From contig JAOPJZ010000005.1 in assembly GCA_025517525.1 (NCBI GenBank), positions 124,001-188,000 on the forward strand: a stretch of DNA of 64,000 bases, given 5' to 3'. Below the pieces are notes generated by a model that searched no databases, was not told where the DNA came from, and saw only the letters and a program-made list of their open reading frames with translations. Origin of the DNA: Natronosalvus hydrolyticus. GTDB lineage: Archaea; Halobacteriota; Halobacteria; Halobacteriales; Natrialbaceae. The first letter of the stretch is position 1. The number at the start of each line of letters is the position of its first letter. This document shows, piece by piece, positions 51,759 to 60,800 of the stretch. Made by a program: the position numbers and the translations under genes.

Positions 51759-51916
51759 TCGCACTTCCCCGTACCCGTCGCCCCGTAAAACCCCTTTCGA
51801 TTTGAACATCCGCGCGGACGCCAGTCTCGTCGGTGTCGGCGCTGGCGGCCGGCGGCATCGAAACGGAGTGTGTCGGGCGATGGGTCATGATTGGATCGTG
51901 TGTTGGTATCGATACG

Positions 51917-52666
51917 TTACAGCTGGACGGCTTCCTCGAGGTCGGCAGCTCGCGAATCGATGGTGTCGACCGCGCGCGTTACGAGGTCGGTTGCGTCGAA
52001 CGAACCGTCGGTCTCGACGTGGAAGACGAAGGCCCCGGGCACGTCCTCGACGTGGACTTCTTTGCCGGGATATCGCTCGGAGAGATCGTGGTCGAACTCG
52101 CTCGTGAGAACGAGTTCACCGTCGTCTTCTATGACGCCACGAATGATCTGCGCCTCCTGCTCTTCGAACTCCGAGATGTCCTCGCCAACGGTGACACGCT
52201 GGAGGTGTCGGTAGCCGACGGCCACGCCGCCCTGGTGTTTGGCGTGGTCCTTTCCACGGTCGAGGACGGCGTCTGCTTCGGCCTCGAGTCGCTGTCCGTC
52301 TTTGAGTTTGATAATCGGCACATTCTCGTCGGCCGGGCGGACGAGATCGTCACTCGTGACGAGGTCGCCCGAGTAGGCCGTTCCTGGCCCTTCGACGTCG
52401 ATCGAGAGCGTCACGACGTCGTCCTCGGCGAACTCGCCTTCCGGCGGCGTCGTCAGGGGGACGAGACCGAGCCTGAGCGCGAGTTGCTCGTCGAACATCA
52501 CTGACGAGTTCTCGATGAAGCGGACTTCGTCGATCGCCATCGTGGGGACGTCAGCGACCATCGCTCGCCGGATACCGTTGGCGAACGCTGGCGTGACGCC
52601 ACGGACGAGAAACCGGATATTCCGATCCCCGCGTTCGACGAACTCGACGTCGTATGCTTCTGTCAT
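51917..52666 (-). CDS. rpoD: DNA-directed RNA polymerase subunit D
   Basis: A 249-aa RpoD, counterpart of the bacterial alpha N-domain and eukaryotic Rpb3. [20 protein letters not shown] and [20 protein letters not shown] are the dimerisation signatures. A central insert domain of about 90 residues carries no Cys at all, so the iron-sulfur cluster found in some archaeal RpoD proteins is absent. It lies three bases after S11. Confidence 0.96.
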   Translation of the reverse strand: MTEAYDVEFVERGDRNIRFLVRGVTPAFANGIRRAMVADVPTMAIDEVRFIENSSVMFDEQLALRLGLVPLTTPPEGEFAEDDVVTLSIDVEGPGTAYSGDLVTSDDLVRPADENVPIIKLKDGQRLEAEADAVLDRGKDHAKHQGGVAVGYRHLQRVTVGEDISEFEEQEAQIIRGVIEDDGELVLTSEFDHDLSERYPGKEVHVEDVPGAFVFHVETDGSFDATDLVTRAVDTIDSRAADLEEAVQL

Positions 52667-52669
52667 GGT

Positions 52670-53053
52670 CTAGAAGCCGCCCTTGCCTTTTGGTGCGCGC
52701 GACCCGTCGTGAGGGATCGGGGTCACGTCTTCGATACGACCGATTTCGATGCCCGAGCGAGCGAGCGCGCGAATCGTCGCCTGTGCGCCGGGACCGGGGG
52801 ATTTCTGCAGGTTCCCGCCGGGACCACGAACGCGGACGTGCAGGCCGGTGATGCCCGCTGCTTTGACCTCTTCGGCGATGGATTCAGCCATCTGCATGGC
52901 TGCGTACGGCGACGCTTCGTCGCGGTTCTGTTTGACCGCCGTCCCACCGGAGGATTTAGCGATCGTTTCGGCGCCCGTGAGGTCGGTCACGGTCATGATG
53001 GTGTTGTTAAACGATGCGTGTACGTGGGCAACGCCCCATTTGTCGTCTGCCAT
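52670..53053 (-). CDS. rpsK: 30S ribosomal protein S11
   Basis: A 127-aa S11. [20 protein letters not shown], then the [20 protein letters not shown] loop and [20 protein letters not shown], all conserved. The start ATG at 53053 follows the S4 stop by one base. The C-terminus [13 protein letters not shown] is basic, as usual. Confidence 0.97.
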   Translation of the reverse strand: MADDKWGVAHVHASFNNTIMTVTDLTGAETIAKSSGGTAVKQNRDEASPYAAMQMAESIAEEVKAAGITGLHVRVRGPGGNLQKSPGPGAQATIRALARSGIEIGRIEDVTPIPHDGSRAPKGKGGF

Positions 53054-53054
53054 A

Positions 53055-53576
53055 TTATTGTCCCTCCGCTCGTTCCGGGTGGAGTTCGTCCGCAAACGGG
53101 CTGTTCTCGTCGAACGCGACCAGGTCCTCCTCGTCGACGTTGACGACGTAGGATGGAACTCGCTGACGCTGTCCGTCGAGGACGATGTGGCCGTGCGTGA
53201 TGAACTGGCGCGCCTGCTGTGGCGTGTGTGCCAGTCCTTTCCGATAGGCAACCGTCTGGAGACGGCGCTCGAGCACGTCTTCAGGCTCGAGAGCCAGGAT
53301 GTCGCCGAGTCCGTCGGCTTCGTCGAGAATGCCGACACGTTTGAGCCGACCGAGGAACTCCTCGGAACGGCGGATAACGACTTCGTCGTCCTGTTCCTGG
53401 GCGAGCAGGTCACGAGCCTCGCGTCGGTACGAACGCAGCTCGGACTGGGCACGCCAGAGTTCTTCTTTGTTTTTGAGACCGTATCGGTCGAGCAGCGAAT
53501 GCTCGCTCGAGATACGCTCACCCTGGTAGGGGTGATTCGGCGTCTCGTACTGTTTGGTGTTGGATCCGAGTGGCAT
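53055..53576 (-). CDS. rpsD: 30S ribosomal protein S4
   Basis: A 173-aa S4 of the archaeal type. [20 protein letters not shown] is the N-terminal mark. The S4 RNA-binding domain has [20 protein letters not shown] and [20 protein letters not shown]. It lacks the zinc finger of many bacterial S4 proteins. One-base overlap with the S13 stop. Confidence 0.97.
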   Translation of the reverse strand: MPLGSNTKQYETPNHPYQGERISSEHSLLDRYGLKNKEELWRAQSELRSYRREARDLLAQEQDDEVVIRRSEEFLGRLKRVGILDEADGLGDILALEPEDVLERRLQTVAYRKGLAHTPQQARQFITHGHIVLDGQRQRVPSYVVNVDEEDLVAFDENSPFADELHPERAEGQ

Positions 53577-54091
53577 TATTCGTCATCCTCTGCTGCTTCC
53601 TCGGCAGCTTCCTCGCGGAGTTCCTCGACGTTGACGCCGATGGTACCCTCCGTTCGGCCGGTGGATTTGGTTCGCTGACCGCGGACCTTCTGGCCGCGCT
53701 TGTGGCGCACGCCCTTGTAGGAGTTGATCATCTTCATCCGGTTGATGTCGTGCTGGCGGGCCAACTGAAGATCGTTCCCGGTCTGGTGGCTGTTCTCGCC
53801 GGTGTAGAAGTCGTTCTGGCGGTTGGTGAGCCAACCAGGGACTGTTTCGGCGTAGTTCTCTACGGCGGCGACGACTTCGTCGATCGTCTCTTGCTCGAGC
53901 GCACCGAACGTCGCAGTTCTGTCGACGCCGGCTTCCTCGGCGATGAGTCGGGCGGTTCGTCGACCGATCCCGTTCATCTCCGAGAGTGACCGTTCGACGG
54001 ATTTCGTCCCGTCGAGGTCGGTCTGCCCGATGCGGACGAAGTACTGAAGGTCGTCGTCCTCGGCTTGGTCTTGAGGTGCTTCCTCGCTCAT
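53576..54091 (-). CDS. rpsM: 30S ribosomal protein S13
   Basis: A 171-aa S13. [20 protein letters not shown] and [20 protein letters not shown] are the head of the family; [20 protein letters not shown] is the diagnostic end. It has an acidic lead of about 14 residues and an Ala/Glu tail beyond the usual end. First gene of the S13-S4-S11-RpoD operon. A conserved tRNA-Ser lies just upstream. Confidence 0.97.
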   Translation of the reverse strand: MSEEAPQDQAEDDDLQYFVRIGQTDLDGTKSVERSLSEMNGIGRRTARLIAEEAGVDRTATFGALEQETIDEVVAAVENYAETVPGWLTNRQNDFYTGENSHQTGNDLQLARQHDINRMKMINSYKGVRHKRGQKVRGQRTKSTGRTEGTIGVNVEELREEAAEEAAEDDE

Positions 54092-54177
54092 ATATGGTTT
54101 CTCGTGTGTGGTCGGTTGTGCGATTCGAACGTGACAGCAGTCACCAGTCTCTGGTGAAATGGCGGTCACGCAATCGA

Positions 54178-54260
54178 CGTCGTGGCGGGGATTCGAACCC
54201 CGGAGGCTTGACGCCACATGGTTAGCAACCATGCGCCTTGGGCCGCTTGGCTACCACGAC
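54178..54260 (-). tRNA. tRNA-Ser (anticodon GCU)
   Basis: Eighty-three bases on the minus strand. Acceptor GTCGTGG/CCACGAC with discriminator G; anticodon stem CATGG/CCATG around loop TTGCTAA gives anticodon GCU; a long variable arm and T arm GGGGTTCGAATCCCC mark a class II serine tRNA. It lies upstream of the S13 operon. Confidence 0.96.
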
Positions 54261-54442
54261 ACCGTGGTCAATGTCGCCTATACAGACTCGGGGACGCATC
54301 CCCTGCAGTGTATTGCACGCTCACTTTCCCGGGGACGGTACTTAAGGGCAACGATAGAGACCGCCAGAAAGCGCGCGGAACGAGTCGTGTTGACAACCAG
54401 AATACACGGACTTATTAGTCGGCAGCCAGAAACGTCGGGCAA

Positions 54443-55393
54443 TTGGTGCCTTCCACGGACACACTCGTTCGGCTTGTGGTTGCGCTTGCAGTGATCGCCT
54501 CGATCGGTTTCATCGCGGCGACCATCGCCGATCCGATCGACCCCGCTGGGAGTCCCGGCACTGGACCAGCCGATGAACCCGGTCCAGGGGAACAGATTCC
54601 GGATACCGAGATGGACGAACAACCGAGCGGTGAACTCCCGACATTCTTGGAGTATCTCCTGTATGCCCTGGTCGCCATCGCCGGTATCGCACTGGTCTGG
54701 TATCTACTGTATTTCAGACGCGAAGCCGTCAAAGCCGGGGCTGTGCTCTTACTCGCCAGTACGATCATCATCGCCGTCATCTACCTGCTCCTTCAACTCG
54801 GCAACGCCCCCGAACTCGGCGGCGCACCCAACGAGACCGTCAATGAAACGCCCGAAGTGGGCGGTGGGGACCCCGGCGCCGACACCGAACGAGAGACGGA
54901 CAACCAGGTTCCGCCAATCCTGGCAGCCGTCGGCTTGCTCGCATTCATCTTCATCGCCGGCTTGCTCTTGAGCAACCGGTCACCGGGTGACGGTGACACG
55001 AGTACAGAATCGGCGGCCGATACCGAACCGACAGACGACCAACTCGCCGTCGCCAGCGCCGCCGGGCGGGCCGCCGACCGAATCGACGACGCACACTCGA
55101 GCGCCCTCGACAACGAGGTGTACCGTGCCTGGCGGGAGATGACCGACAGCCTCGAGGTCGACCGACCCGAGACGACGACCCCCGGCGAGTTCGCCGACGC
55201 GGCCGTCGGCGCCGGACTCGCCCGCGAGCACGTCGATGAGCTAACGAAGCTGTTCCAGGACGTTCGATACGGTCACGAAGAGACGACCGAAGCGCGCGAA
55301 CGGCGAGCCGTCTCGATTCTCAGAGAGATCGAGGATACCTACGGAGACGGCGAAGAGGTGGATGAAAGTGACGAATGGGGGACAGACGGATGA
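54443..55393 (+). CDS. DUF4129 membrane protein
   Basis: A 316-aa protein with about four transmembrane segments (LVVALAVIASIGFIAATIA, FLEYLLYALVAIAGIALVW, LLASTIIIAVIYLLLQLG, ILAAVGLLAFIFIAGLLLS) and acidic Gly/Asn/Asp linkers. Its C-terminal DUF4129 domain includes DNEVYRAWREMTDSLEVD and TTTPGEFADAAVGAGLAREH. TTG at 54443 or GTG at 54446 must be the start, because no ATG precedes the first helix. Co-transcribed with the DUF58 gene through an ATGA overlap (55390..55393). DUF4129 is often coupled to MoxR/DUF58 systems; function unknown. Confidence 0.78.
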   Translation: MVPSTDTLVRLVVALAVIASIGFIAATIADPIDPAGSPGTGPADEPGPGEQIPDTEMDEQPSGELPTFLEYLLYALVAIAGIALVWYLLYFRREAVKAGAVLLLASTIIIAVIYLLLQLGNAPELGGAPNETVNETPEVGGGDPGADTERETDNQVPPILAAVGLLAFIFIAGLLLSNRSPGDGDTSTESAADTEPTDDQLAVASAAGRAADRIDDAHSSALDNEVYRAWREMTDSLEVDRPETTTPGEFADAAVGAGLAREHVDELTKLFQDVRYGHEETTEARERRAVSILREIEDTYGDGEEVDESDEWGTDG

Positions 55394-57402
55394 GCGCGAG
55401 TGACGTACGGGGGAGGGATGCCGAGAAAGGAAGAGAAGTGATGAACGTCAAACGAATACCACTGATTGTCGGCGTCGCGATTCTCCTAGTCGCACTATCG
55501 ATCCTCGTCGGATTCACCGATCTCGACGTTACACAGGGATTCGTCGGCGCCGTCGGACTCATCGCCATCGGCGCAGCACTGAACGGCTTCGCTCGGCGAC
55601 GTCGGGAGGTAGAAACCGCCGAGACCACAGATCCCGAACACCGAACGACGGTTCCCGTCCCGGGCGCGAACTTCTCCGAGACGATCAACCAGTTTCGAAC
55701 GGACACGTACACCTTCGCTACTGGCTCGAGACAGATAATCGAAGGGTTGCAAGGGGCCGCGGTGGCTGTTCTCACTCGCTTCGAAGGACTCTCCGAAAAA
55801 GAAGCCCAACGCCAGATTGAAACCGGCGAGTGGACGAGCGACGAGCGCGTCGCCGCCTTTCTCTCACCCGATCTCGAGACTCCCGACCGACCGATACGGA
55901 GTCGACTCGCAGCAGCCCTGGACAGGGAAAGCAGCTTCCGCTCGGACGTCCGGCGAACGACCGCAGCAATCGCCGCCATCGGCTACACCGGCCTCGAGGC
56001 GGCCGCACCGGAGTCGATTCCACAGTACGACAAAGAATCTCTCGAGAACGTCGTCCCCCGCACCACGGCGGCATCGACGAGCGGACTCGCGCTTACTGCG
56101 GTTCGCCACACGGGCTACTGGACCGGCGTCGGCGGACTCGCACTGCTTGCGGTTGGGCTGGGCGCGGTGGCCGAATCCCCAAGTGTCGTCCTCGCTGGCG
56201 TCGTCGCTGCGGGCTACGCCGGCTTTGCCCACATCCAATCGGTTCCCGAGCCGACGCTCTCGCTCGAGCGAACCCTCAGCGACGAGCAGCCGGAGCCGGG
56301 TGACGAGGTCGACGTCACCGTCACCATCACGAACGAGTCGAGGCGGTTGTTGCCAGACCTTCGAATCATCGACGGGGTCCCGGCCGGCCTCGCCATTACC
56401 GACGGCTCCGCCCGCATCGGCACCGCACTTCGCCCCGAGGAATCCGTGGACCTCGAGTACACGGTCACCGCGAGACGGGGGACACACACGTTCGATCCGG
56501 CCGTGATCCTGACGAGAGACCTCTCTCGAGCGAGCGAGAAAGAATACTATCTCGGGGTGGAAACGACGGTGACGGCAGAGCCCACGTTGAAGCCGCTCGC
56601 AACGCAGGTCCCGTTACAGCCCGCAGCCGCCGCCTTCTCCGGGCAGTTGACGACGGCCGACGCCGGCGAAGGCACGCAGTTCCACTCGATCCGTGAGTAC
56701 CAGCGAAACGACCCGCTCAACCGCATCGACTGGAATCGTCACGCCCGCTCCGGCGAACTCGCGACCCTCCAGTTCCACGAGGAACGAGCGGCCCGCGTCG
56801 TCATCCTGATCGACGCGCGCAAGTCGTCGTATCTCGCCCCGGAACCGGATGCACCACACGCCGTCGACCGCTCGGTCGAAGCCGCCGGGCGAATCGCCGC
56901 CTCATTGCTCGACACCGGCGACACGGTCGGGCTGGCGGCGCTCGGACCAGTCGACCGGACCGGTGACCGAAAACTCGACTTGCGAAACACCTGCTGGCTC
57001 GCGCCGTCGTCGGGCCAACATCACCGGGGGCAGCTACGGTCACTGCTGGCCTCACACCCACAGTTCTCAACGGTGCCGCCCAACGGTCGCACCCAGTGGC
57101 ACCCACAGCTTCGGCTCATCCGCCAGCGGCTCACCTCCGAGACCCAGGTCGTTTTCTTTACCCCGCTCTGTGACGATGCCAGCGTCCGTATCGCCCGACG
57201 TCTCGGTGCCCGCGGTCACGCCGTAACCGTCATCAGCCCAGACCCGACGGCAGAACGCACGACGAGCCAACAACTCGCTCGAGTCGGCCGTCGAATTCGG
57301 CGGTTCGACCTCCAGCGAGCCGGCATCCCCGTCATCGACTGGAAGGGCGAGCAGTCGATAGACGAAGCCGTCGCACGCGCCAACAGTGGTGGTACCCGAT
57401 GA
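55390..57402 (+). CDS. DUF58 domain protein with membrane anchors
   Basis: A 670-aa protein. Two hydrophobic segments near the start (VGVAILLVALSILVGF and LTAVRHTGYWTGVGGLALL) anchor it, and a central beta-sandwich of about 90 residues (VDVTVTITNESRRLLPDLRI) resembles CARDB-like folds. The DUF58 signature follows: SIREYQRNDPLNRIDWNRHA, then a vWA-like part starting VVILIDARKSSYLAPE. DUF58 proteins act with MoxR-type AAA ATPases, in chaperone-like assembly of other proteins. The start ATG at 55390 makes the ATGA overlap; an ATG at 55375 also exists. It overlaps the next gene by four bases. Confidence 0.85.
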   Translation: MSASDVRGRDAEKGREVMNVKRIPLIVGVAILLVALSILVGFTDLDVTQGFVGAVGLIAIGAALNGFARRRREVETAETTDPEHRTTVPVPGANFSETINQFRTDTYTFATGSRQIIEGLQGAAVAVLTRFEGLSEKEAQRQIETGEWTSDERVAAFLSPDLETPDRPIRSRLAAALDRESSFRSDVRRTTAAIAAIGYTGLEAAAPESIPQYDKESLENVVPRTTAASTSGLALTAVRHTGYWTGVGGLALLAVGLGAVAESPSVVLAGVVAAGYAGFAHIQSVPEPTLSLERTLSDEQPEPGDEVDVTVTITNESRRLLPDLRIIDGVPAGLAITDGSARIGTALRPEESVDLEYTVTARRGTHTFDPAVILTRDLSRASEKEYYLGVETTVTAEPTLKPLATQVPLQPAAAAFSGQLTTADAGEGTQFHSIREYQRNDPLNRIDWNRHARSGELATLQFHEERAARVVILIDARKSSYLAPEPDAPHAVDRSVEAAGRIAASLLDTGDTVGLAALGPVDRTGDRKLDLRNTCWLAPSSGQHHRGQLRSLLASHPQFSTVPPNGRTQWHPQLRLIRQRLTSETQVVFFTPLCDDASVRIARRLGARGHAVTVISPDPTAERTTSQQLARVGRRIRRFDLQRAGIPVIDWKGEQSIDEAVARANSGGTR

Positions 57403-57914
57403 TGGAACTGACCCGAAAACCCACGCGGCAAAACACGGTAGCATCGATCACCGGAGCGGTCGTCGCACTGGTCGTCATCGGCTCCGGATCACCGGCCGGC
57501 GGGCTGTTCGGCCTGGTCGGACTCGGCCTGCTCGCGCTCGGACTGCATCGCGGCGCTCGACTCGCGGTCGACTTCGGTGGTGGCGTCCTCTTTATCGGCG
57601 TCATCCTCGGTGGCCTCCAGGGACTCTCCCCGGAAGCGACCGTCATCGGTGCCGTCGGCACACTGCTTGCCTGGGACCTCGCCAACAGCGCCGTCGAACT
57701 CGGGGAACAACTCGGACGCGAGACCAAGACCGACCGCCTCGAAGCCGTCCACATCGTCACGAGCCTCGCCGTCGGTCTCCTCTCGGCGACGCTCGGGTAC
57801 GGGGTGTTCATCTTCAGCGGTGCCGGCTACTCCCTCGGCGTCGCCGTCCTCCTGATTCTCGCCGTCGTCTTTCTGATCGCCGGGCTTCGCTCGAGTGAAC
57901 CGGCAGCCGCCTGA
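57399..57914 (+). CDS. Small membrane protein of the DUF58 operon (DUF7519-like)
   Basis: A 171-aa protein with about five predicted membrane helices (AVVALVVIGSGSPAGG, LFGLVGLGLLALGLHRGA, VLFIGVILGGLQGLSP, LAVGLLSATLGYGVFIFSG, VAVLLILAVVFLIAGL). Conserved RKPTRQNTVASITGA at the start and VHIVTSLAVGLLSA resemble the haloarchaeal DUF7519 family, by memory. ATGs at 57399 and 57402 are both possible. It is the last gene of the DUF4129-DUF58 operon; no MoxR ATPase gene follows. Confidence 0.72.
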   Translation: MMELTRKPTRQNTVASITGAVVALVVIGSGSPAGGLFGLVGLGLLALGLHRGARLAVDFGGGVLFIGVILGGLQGLSPEATVIGAVGTLLAWDLANSAVELGEQLGRETKTDRLEAVHIVTSLAVGLLSATLGYGVFIFSGAGYSLGVAVLLILAVVFLIAGLRSSEPAAA

Positions 57915-58255
57915 AAACGGCCTGCCCCCGAACTGGGATATGCCAGGTCTGTTAGAATCCTTTTGTACACACACAATCCACATGCTGAATACACAGTGTG
58001 ACTACGCCCACGACTGAGAGAGAATCTACGATGGGGAGTAATCGGTCAGTACTGGTGAACAAGGTAGTGAATCTCATTATTTCCCAGTCAATTTTTCTTT
58101 CAGGTGAGTTTTTATTGGATCGAGAATTGTTGTCAATGTGTTTGTCTCTGTCCCAGCTGGCCAATTCTTCTCCCTCTCATTCTAAAAGGAAGAGGTAGTA
58201 AGCTGAAGTCGGGATTTCGTCAGTTTTTCAGCGCTAGCCCCTCGTGTATAGAGAG
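57915..58255. other. Gene-free convergent region
   Basis: About 340 bases between the convergent DUF7519-like and cupredoxin genes. No coding frame is supported. T-rich runs at 58088..58115 could end transcription of the DUF58 operon. Confidence 0.4.
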
Positions 58256-58981
58256 TTATTCGACTTGTAGCATCTCCCGAACCATGTACGGATGGCCGTA
58301 TCCACAGTCATGGGTACAGACGAAATCGAACGTTCCGGTTTCGTCGGTGACGAACGACGTCTGGACAGGTTCGTCTGCGGTGCTCAACACCATCATTTCG
58401 ACGTCGTATCCAGGTATGATCAGCTCGTGATCCAACATCGTTAACTCGTTCTCATCGTGGCCATCGTCATCGTGGTCATCGTCATCGTGGTCATCGTCAT
58501 CGTGGCCATCGTCATCGTGGCCATCGTCATCGTGGCCATCGTCATCGTGGCCATCGTCATCGTGGCCATCGTCATCGTGGCCATTGTGAGCGTGGTCGTG
58601 AGCCTCTTCGTAGACTTCCTCAATCGTAGCGTCCTCAGGTTCAGGAATAGTCCCATCCTCGACGTGCTGTTTCGTCCGTTCCAGCGCATCAAAGTCCTCG
58701 AGTATCGTTTCAACAGGCTCAGGTAGATCTCCGAACGCGTCGCTTGCATGATCGTTGATCGCGACGATGGTTAGCTCGGTTCCCTCTGGGACTTCGATTA
58801 ACTCGTGTTCAGTTCCATCTTCGTCGAACGCAGCAAACCCCCAATGATAGGCGACGATGTAGTAGGTTTCGTCACCGGGCTCGTCACCGAGACCAACGTC
58901 ATCTAAGCACCCAGCGATGAGTGCTGTGGCACCGATTCCCCCACTTTGTAAGACTGTCCGTCTGTTGTACAATTCGTTCAT
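58256..58981 (-). CDS. Tat lipoprotein with CuA-type cupredoxin fold and Gly-His-Asp repeat loop
   Basis: A 241-aa protein. Signal [19 protein letters not shown] ends in a lipobox Cys25. Strands [20 protein letters not shown] and [12 protein letters not shown] (to 78) match the start of a cytochrome oxidase subunit II domain. Residues about 80-180 are an inserted helical region plus eight Gly/Asp-His-Asp3 units. The fold resumes at [15 protein letters not shown] (His185) and ends with [12 protein letters not shown] (Cys222, Cys226, His230, Met233), the complete CuA ligand set. No oxidase subunit I gene is nearby. It probably binds two copper ions outside the membrane; the repeat loop could bind further metal. 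A TATA-like tttatatat precedes the start at about 58990..59000. Confidence 0.8.
   Translation of the reverse strand: MNELYNRRTVLQSGGIGATALIAGCLDDVGLGDEPGDETYYIVAYHWGFAAFDEDGTEHELIEVPEGTELTIVAINDHASDAFGDLPEPVETILEDFDALERTKQHVEDGTIPEPEDATIEEVYEEAHDHAHNGHDDDGHDDDGHDDDGHDDDGHDDDGHDDDDHDDDDHDDDGHDENELTMLDHELIIPGYDVEMMVLSTADEPVQTSFVTDETGTFDFVCTHDCGYGHPYMVREMLQVE
58463..58582. repeat. 15-bp tandem repeats encoding (G/D)HDDD
   Basis: Eight units of 15 bp (core catcgtggccatcgt on the plus strand) lie in frame in the cupredoxin gene. Two units differ at one position (D instead of G). The array is continuous, without spacers. Confidence 0.9.
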
Positions 58982-59155
58982 TATCCCTCACACATATATA
59001 AATGATATTTTCTGGGAAAAATGCAGCGTCGTTTCCTGTTATGTGAGAACAAGGGGCACGCATTAAGTATGATGATGGAAATGGATTTCCGTGATGAGGG
59101 TTTCAACAGAAAAGATATGTCCTGATTGGCGTGTGCCCGGTTCGATCACAGACTG

Positions 59156-59235
59156 ATACGGTCTGCTGTAATTTTTCCCGGCGATTGCCGACCCGGTATG
59201 GGCAATCACCGGGAAGAGACGACAGTAAACCGTAT
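59156..59235. mobile_element. 80-bp palindromic hairpin element, family II (copy 2)
   Basis: Arms ATACGGTCTGCTGT and ACAGTAAACCGTAT are near-perfect inverted repeats. The inner stem CCCGGCGATTGCC/GGGCAATCACCGGG encloses a loop GACCCGGTAT. It is about 90% identical to the copy at 28050..28130. It lies between the MoaA stop (59279) and the cupredoxin start. Confidence 0.85.
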
Positions 59236-59278
59236 GAACACTCGAGCGGGCAAAGAATAGCGAATACTCGATCCAAAT

Positions 59279-60286
59279 TCAGACGCCGATATACTCCTCG
59301 TTGAGTTCCCATTCCCCGTTGCCGTTGCGGACCATGTACTCGCCGTAGTAGGGGACGCGGTTGGCGACGACCTCCCGGAACGCCTCGCGGATTTCGGGTT
59401 TGGTCATCTCACCCATCGGTCGGAGGTCATCGTTGCGGTTCAGACAGCCCTTGAGATAGCCCTGGTGAGTTACCCGAACGCGGTGACAGTTCGCGCAGAA
59501 CGTCGGATTTTCGACGGGGTCGACGATTTCCACCATGCCGCGCCGCTCGTTGCTCGGTTCACTAGCGGATTCCGCACTCGAGCCGTCGGCACTGATCCAG
59601 TAGCGTTTGCGGTCGTGCATCTCCCGGTGTTCGATTTCGTCGGCCTGTTCGGCCAACCAGTCGTGGACGCGCTCGATGTCGACGTTCCATTCCGGTTTGC
59701 CAGTGAGTTCGGGCATGTATTCGATCAACTGGAGCTGTAATCCCTCGTTTTCGGCGACGTGATCGACCATCTTCGGGACGTAGCCCGCAGTGTGTTCGAA
59801 GACGACCATGTTGAGTTTGACCGGATCGAGACCGGCAGCAAGCGCTGCCTCCACGCCCTCGATAACCTTGTCGTAGGCACCGCTTTTGGTCACTGCGGCG
59901 AACGCTTCCGGGTCGAGAGCGTCCTGAGAAACGTTTACCCGGTCGAGGCCCGCCTCGACCAGATCCTCGGCGCGCCCGGGGAGGAAGGTACCGTTCGTCG
60001 TCAGCGAGACCTCCATCGAGCCGGGCGTCCGCTCGATGATCTCCTCTAAGTCCTGACGCAACATCGGTTCACCACCCGTGAACTTGACCGCGTTGATGTC
60101 GAACTCCTCGGCAACCTCGAGAAAACGGACGACGTCGTCGGTTTCCATCTCGTCGTCCTGTGGATCCATCGGCCCACGGGTGTCACCCAGCCCCTCGTTG
60201 TGACAGTAAATACAATCGAAATTGCACCGATCGGTGAGCGAGATGCGTACCCCGGTGACCTCGCGCCCGAACTCGTCGGCAAGCAT
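59279..60286 (-). CDS. moaA: GTP 3',8-cyclase MoaA
   Basis: A 335-aa radical-SAM enzyme for the first step of molybdenum cofactor synthesis. [10 protein letters not shown] holds the first iron-sulfur cluster (Cys21, Cys25, Cys28). The second cluster is [36 protein letters not shown] and [16 protein letters not shown] are the SAM-contact segments. The C-terminal GG end is missing; it reads NEEYIGV. A perfect palindrome 50-75 bp upstream (60340..60359) could control it. Confidence 0.95.
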   Translation of the reverse strand: MLADEFGREVTGVRISLTDRCNFDCIYCHNEGLGDTRGPMDPQDDEMETDDVVRFLEVAEEFDINAVKFTGGEPMLRQDLEEIIERTPGSMEVSLTTNGTFLPGRAEDLVEAGLDRVNVSQDALDPEAFAAVTKSGAYDKVIEGVEAALAAGLDPVKLNMVVFEHTAGYVPKMVDHVAENEGLQLQLIEYMPELTGKPEWNVDIERVHDWLAEQADEIEHREMHDRKRYWISADGSSAESASEPSNERRGMVEIVDPVENPTFCANCHRVRVTHQGYLKGCLNRNDDLRPMGEMTKPEIREAFREVVANRVPYYGEYMVRNGNGEWELNEEYIGV

Positions 60287-60339
60287 ATGATGCAGTATCG
60301 TTCGAATCCGCTTAAACTCGAGGGTCGAAGGTGGGTTTG

Positions 60340-60359
60340 TGAAACCATTTTTGGTTTCA
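60340..60359. promoter_or_regulatory. Perfect palindrome in the moaA divergent promoter
   Basis: TGAAACCA (60340..60347), four T (60348..60351), TGGTTTCA (60352..60359). The site lies 54 nt upstream of the moaA ATG and 91 nt upstream of the divergent 71-aa gene. It may be an operator for a dimeric regulator. Near the start of moaA there is also a TATA-like cgcttaaact at about 60310. Confidence 0.5.
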
Positions 60360-60449
60360 TCTTTCGAGTTCGAAGACAGTCGGGGCCGCTGCTCACTCAG
60401 TGGCCACGCTGTGAGTAACCACTACCTCGCTCGAGACACTTCTCTGGAT

Positions 60450-60665
60450 ATGGACCGAGAAATGCTGACTGATCAGCGCGAACTGGTCGAGTTGATCGAA
60501 TCCGCCGGCTGGGAGGTCACCGGACTCGAACTCTCGAGCTACGATAGTCCGTGGGTCGACGAGGACGCCCCGGAAGCCGAAGTGACGATTACGGCGCGAA
60601 AGCCCTATGTCGAGGACGAGGACGCTGACGAAGACGACGAGAGCCCGTTCCGAATCAGCGATTGA
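60450..60665 (+). CDS. Small acidic protein of unknown function
   Basis: A 71-aa protein, MDREMLTDQRELVELIESAG, WEVTGLELSSYDSPWVDEDA and EVTITARKPYVEDE, then an acidic end. Codon usage and composition are haloarchaeal. It contains one predicted alpha/beta unit and no Cys or His pattern. Divergent from moaA. I do not recognise it. Confidence 0.7.
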   Translation: MDREMLTDQRELVELIESAGWEVTGLELSSYDSPWVDEDAPEAEVTITARKPYVEDEDADEDDESPFRISD

Positions 60666-60800
60666 GACGGCCAGGGTGTCACCCCAGAACTCGCGATATC
60701 CTCTGGATTCGAGGTAACTCGGCCACCAAAGGCTCGAGTCGGACTGGTTACGGCCGCTGTCTCGAGTGCGATCCGGCGTTCGAGACGGTGTGGAGACGCG

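Noticed and set aside
58463..58582. Possible CRISPR or satellite array
   Set aside because: The 15-bp units are in frame within a protein gene and encode GHDDD repeats.
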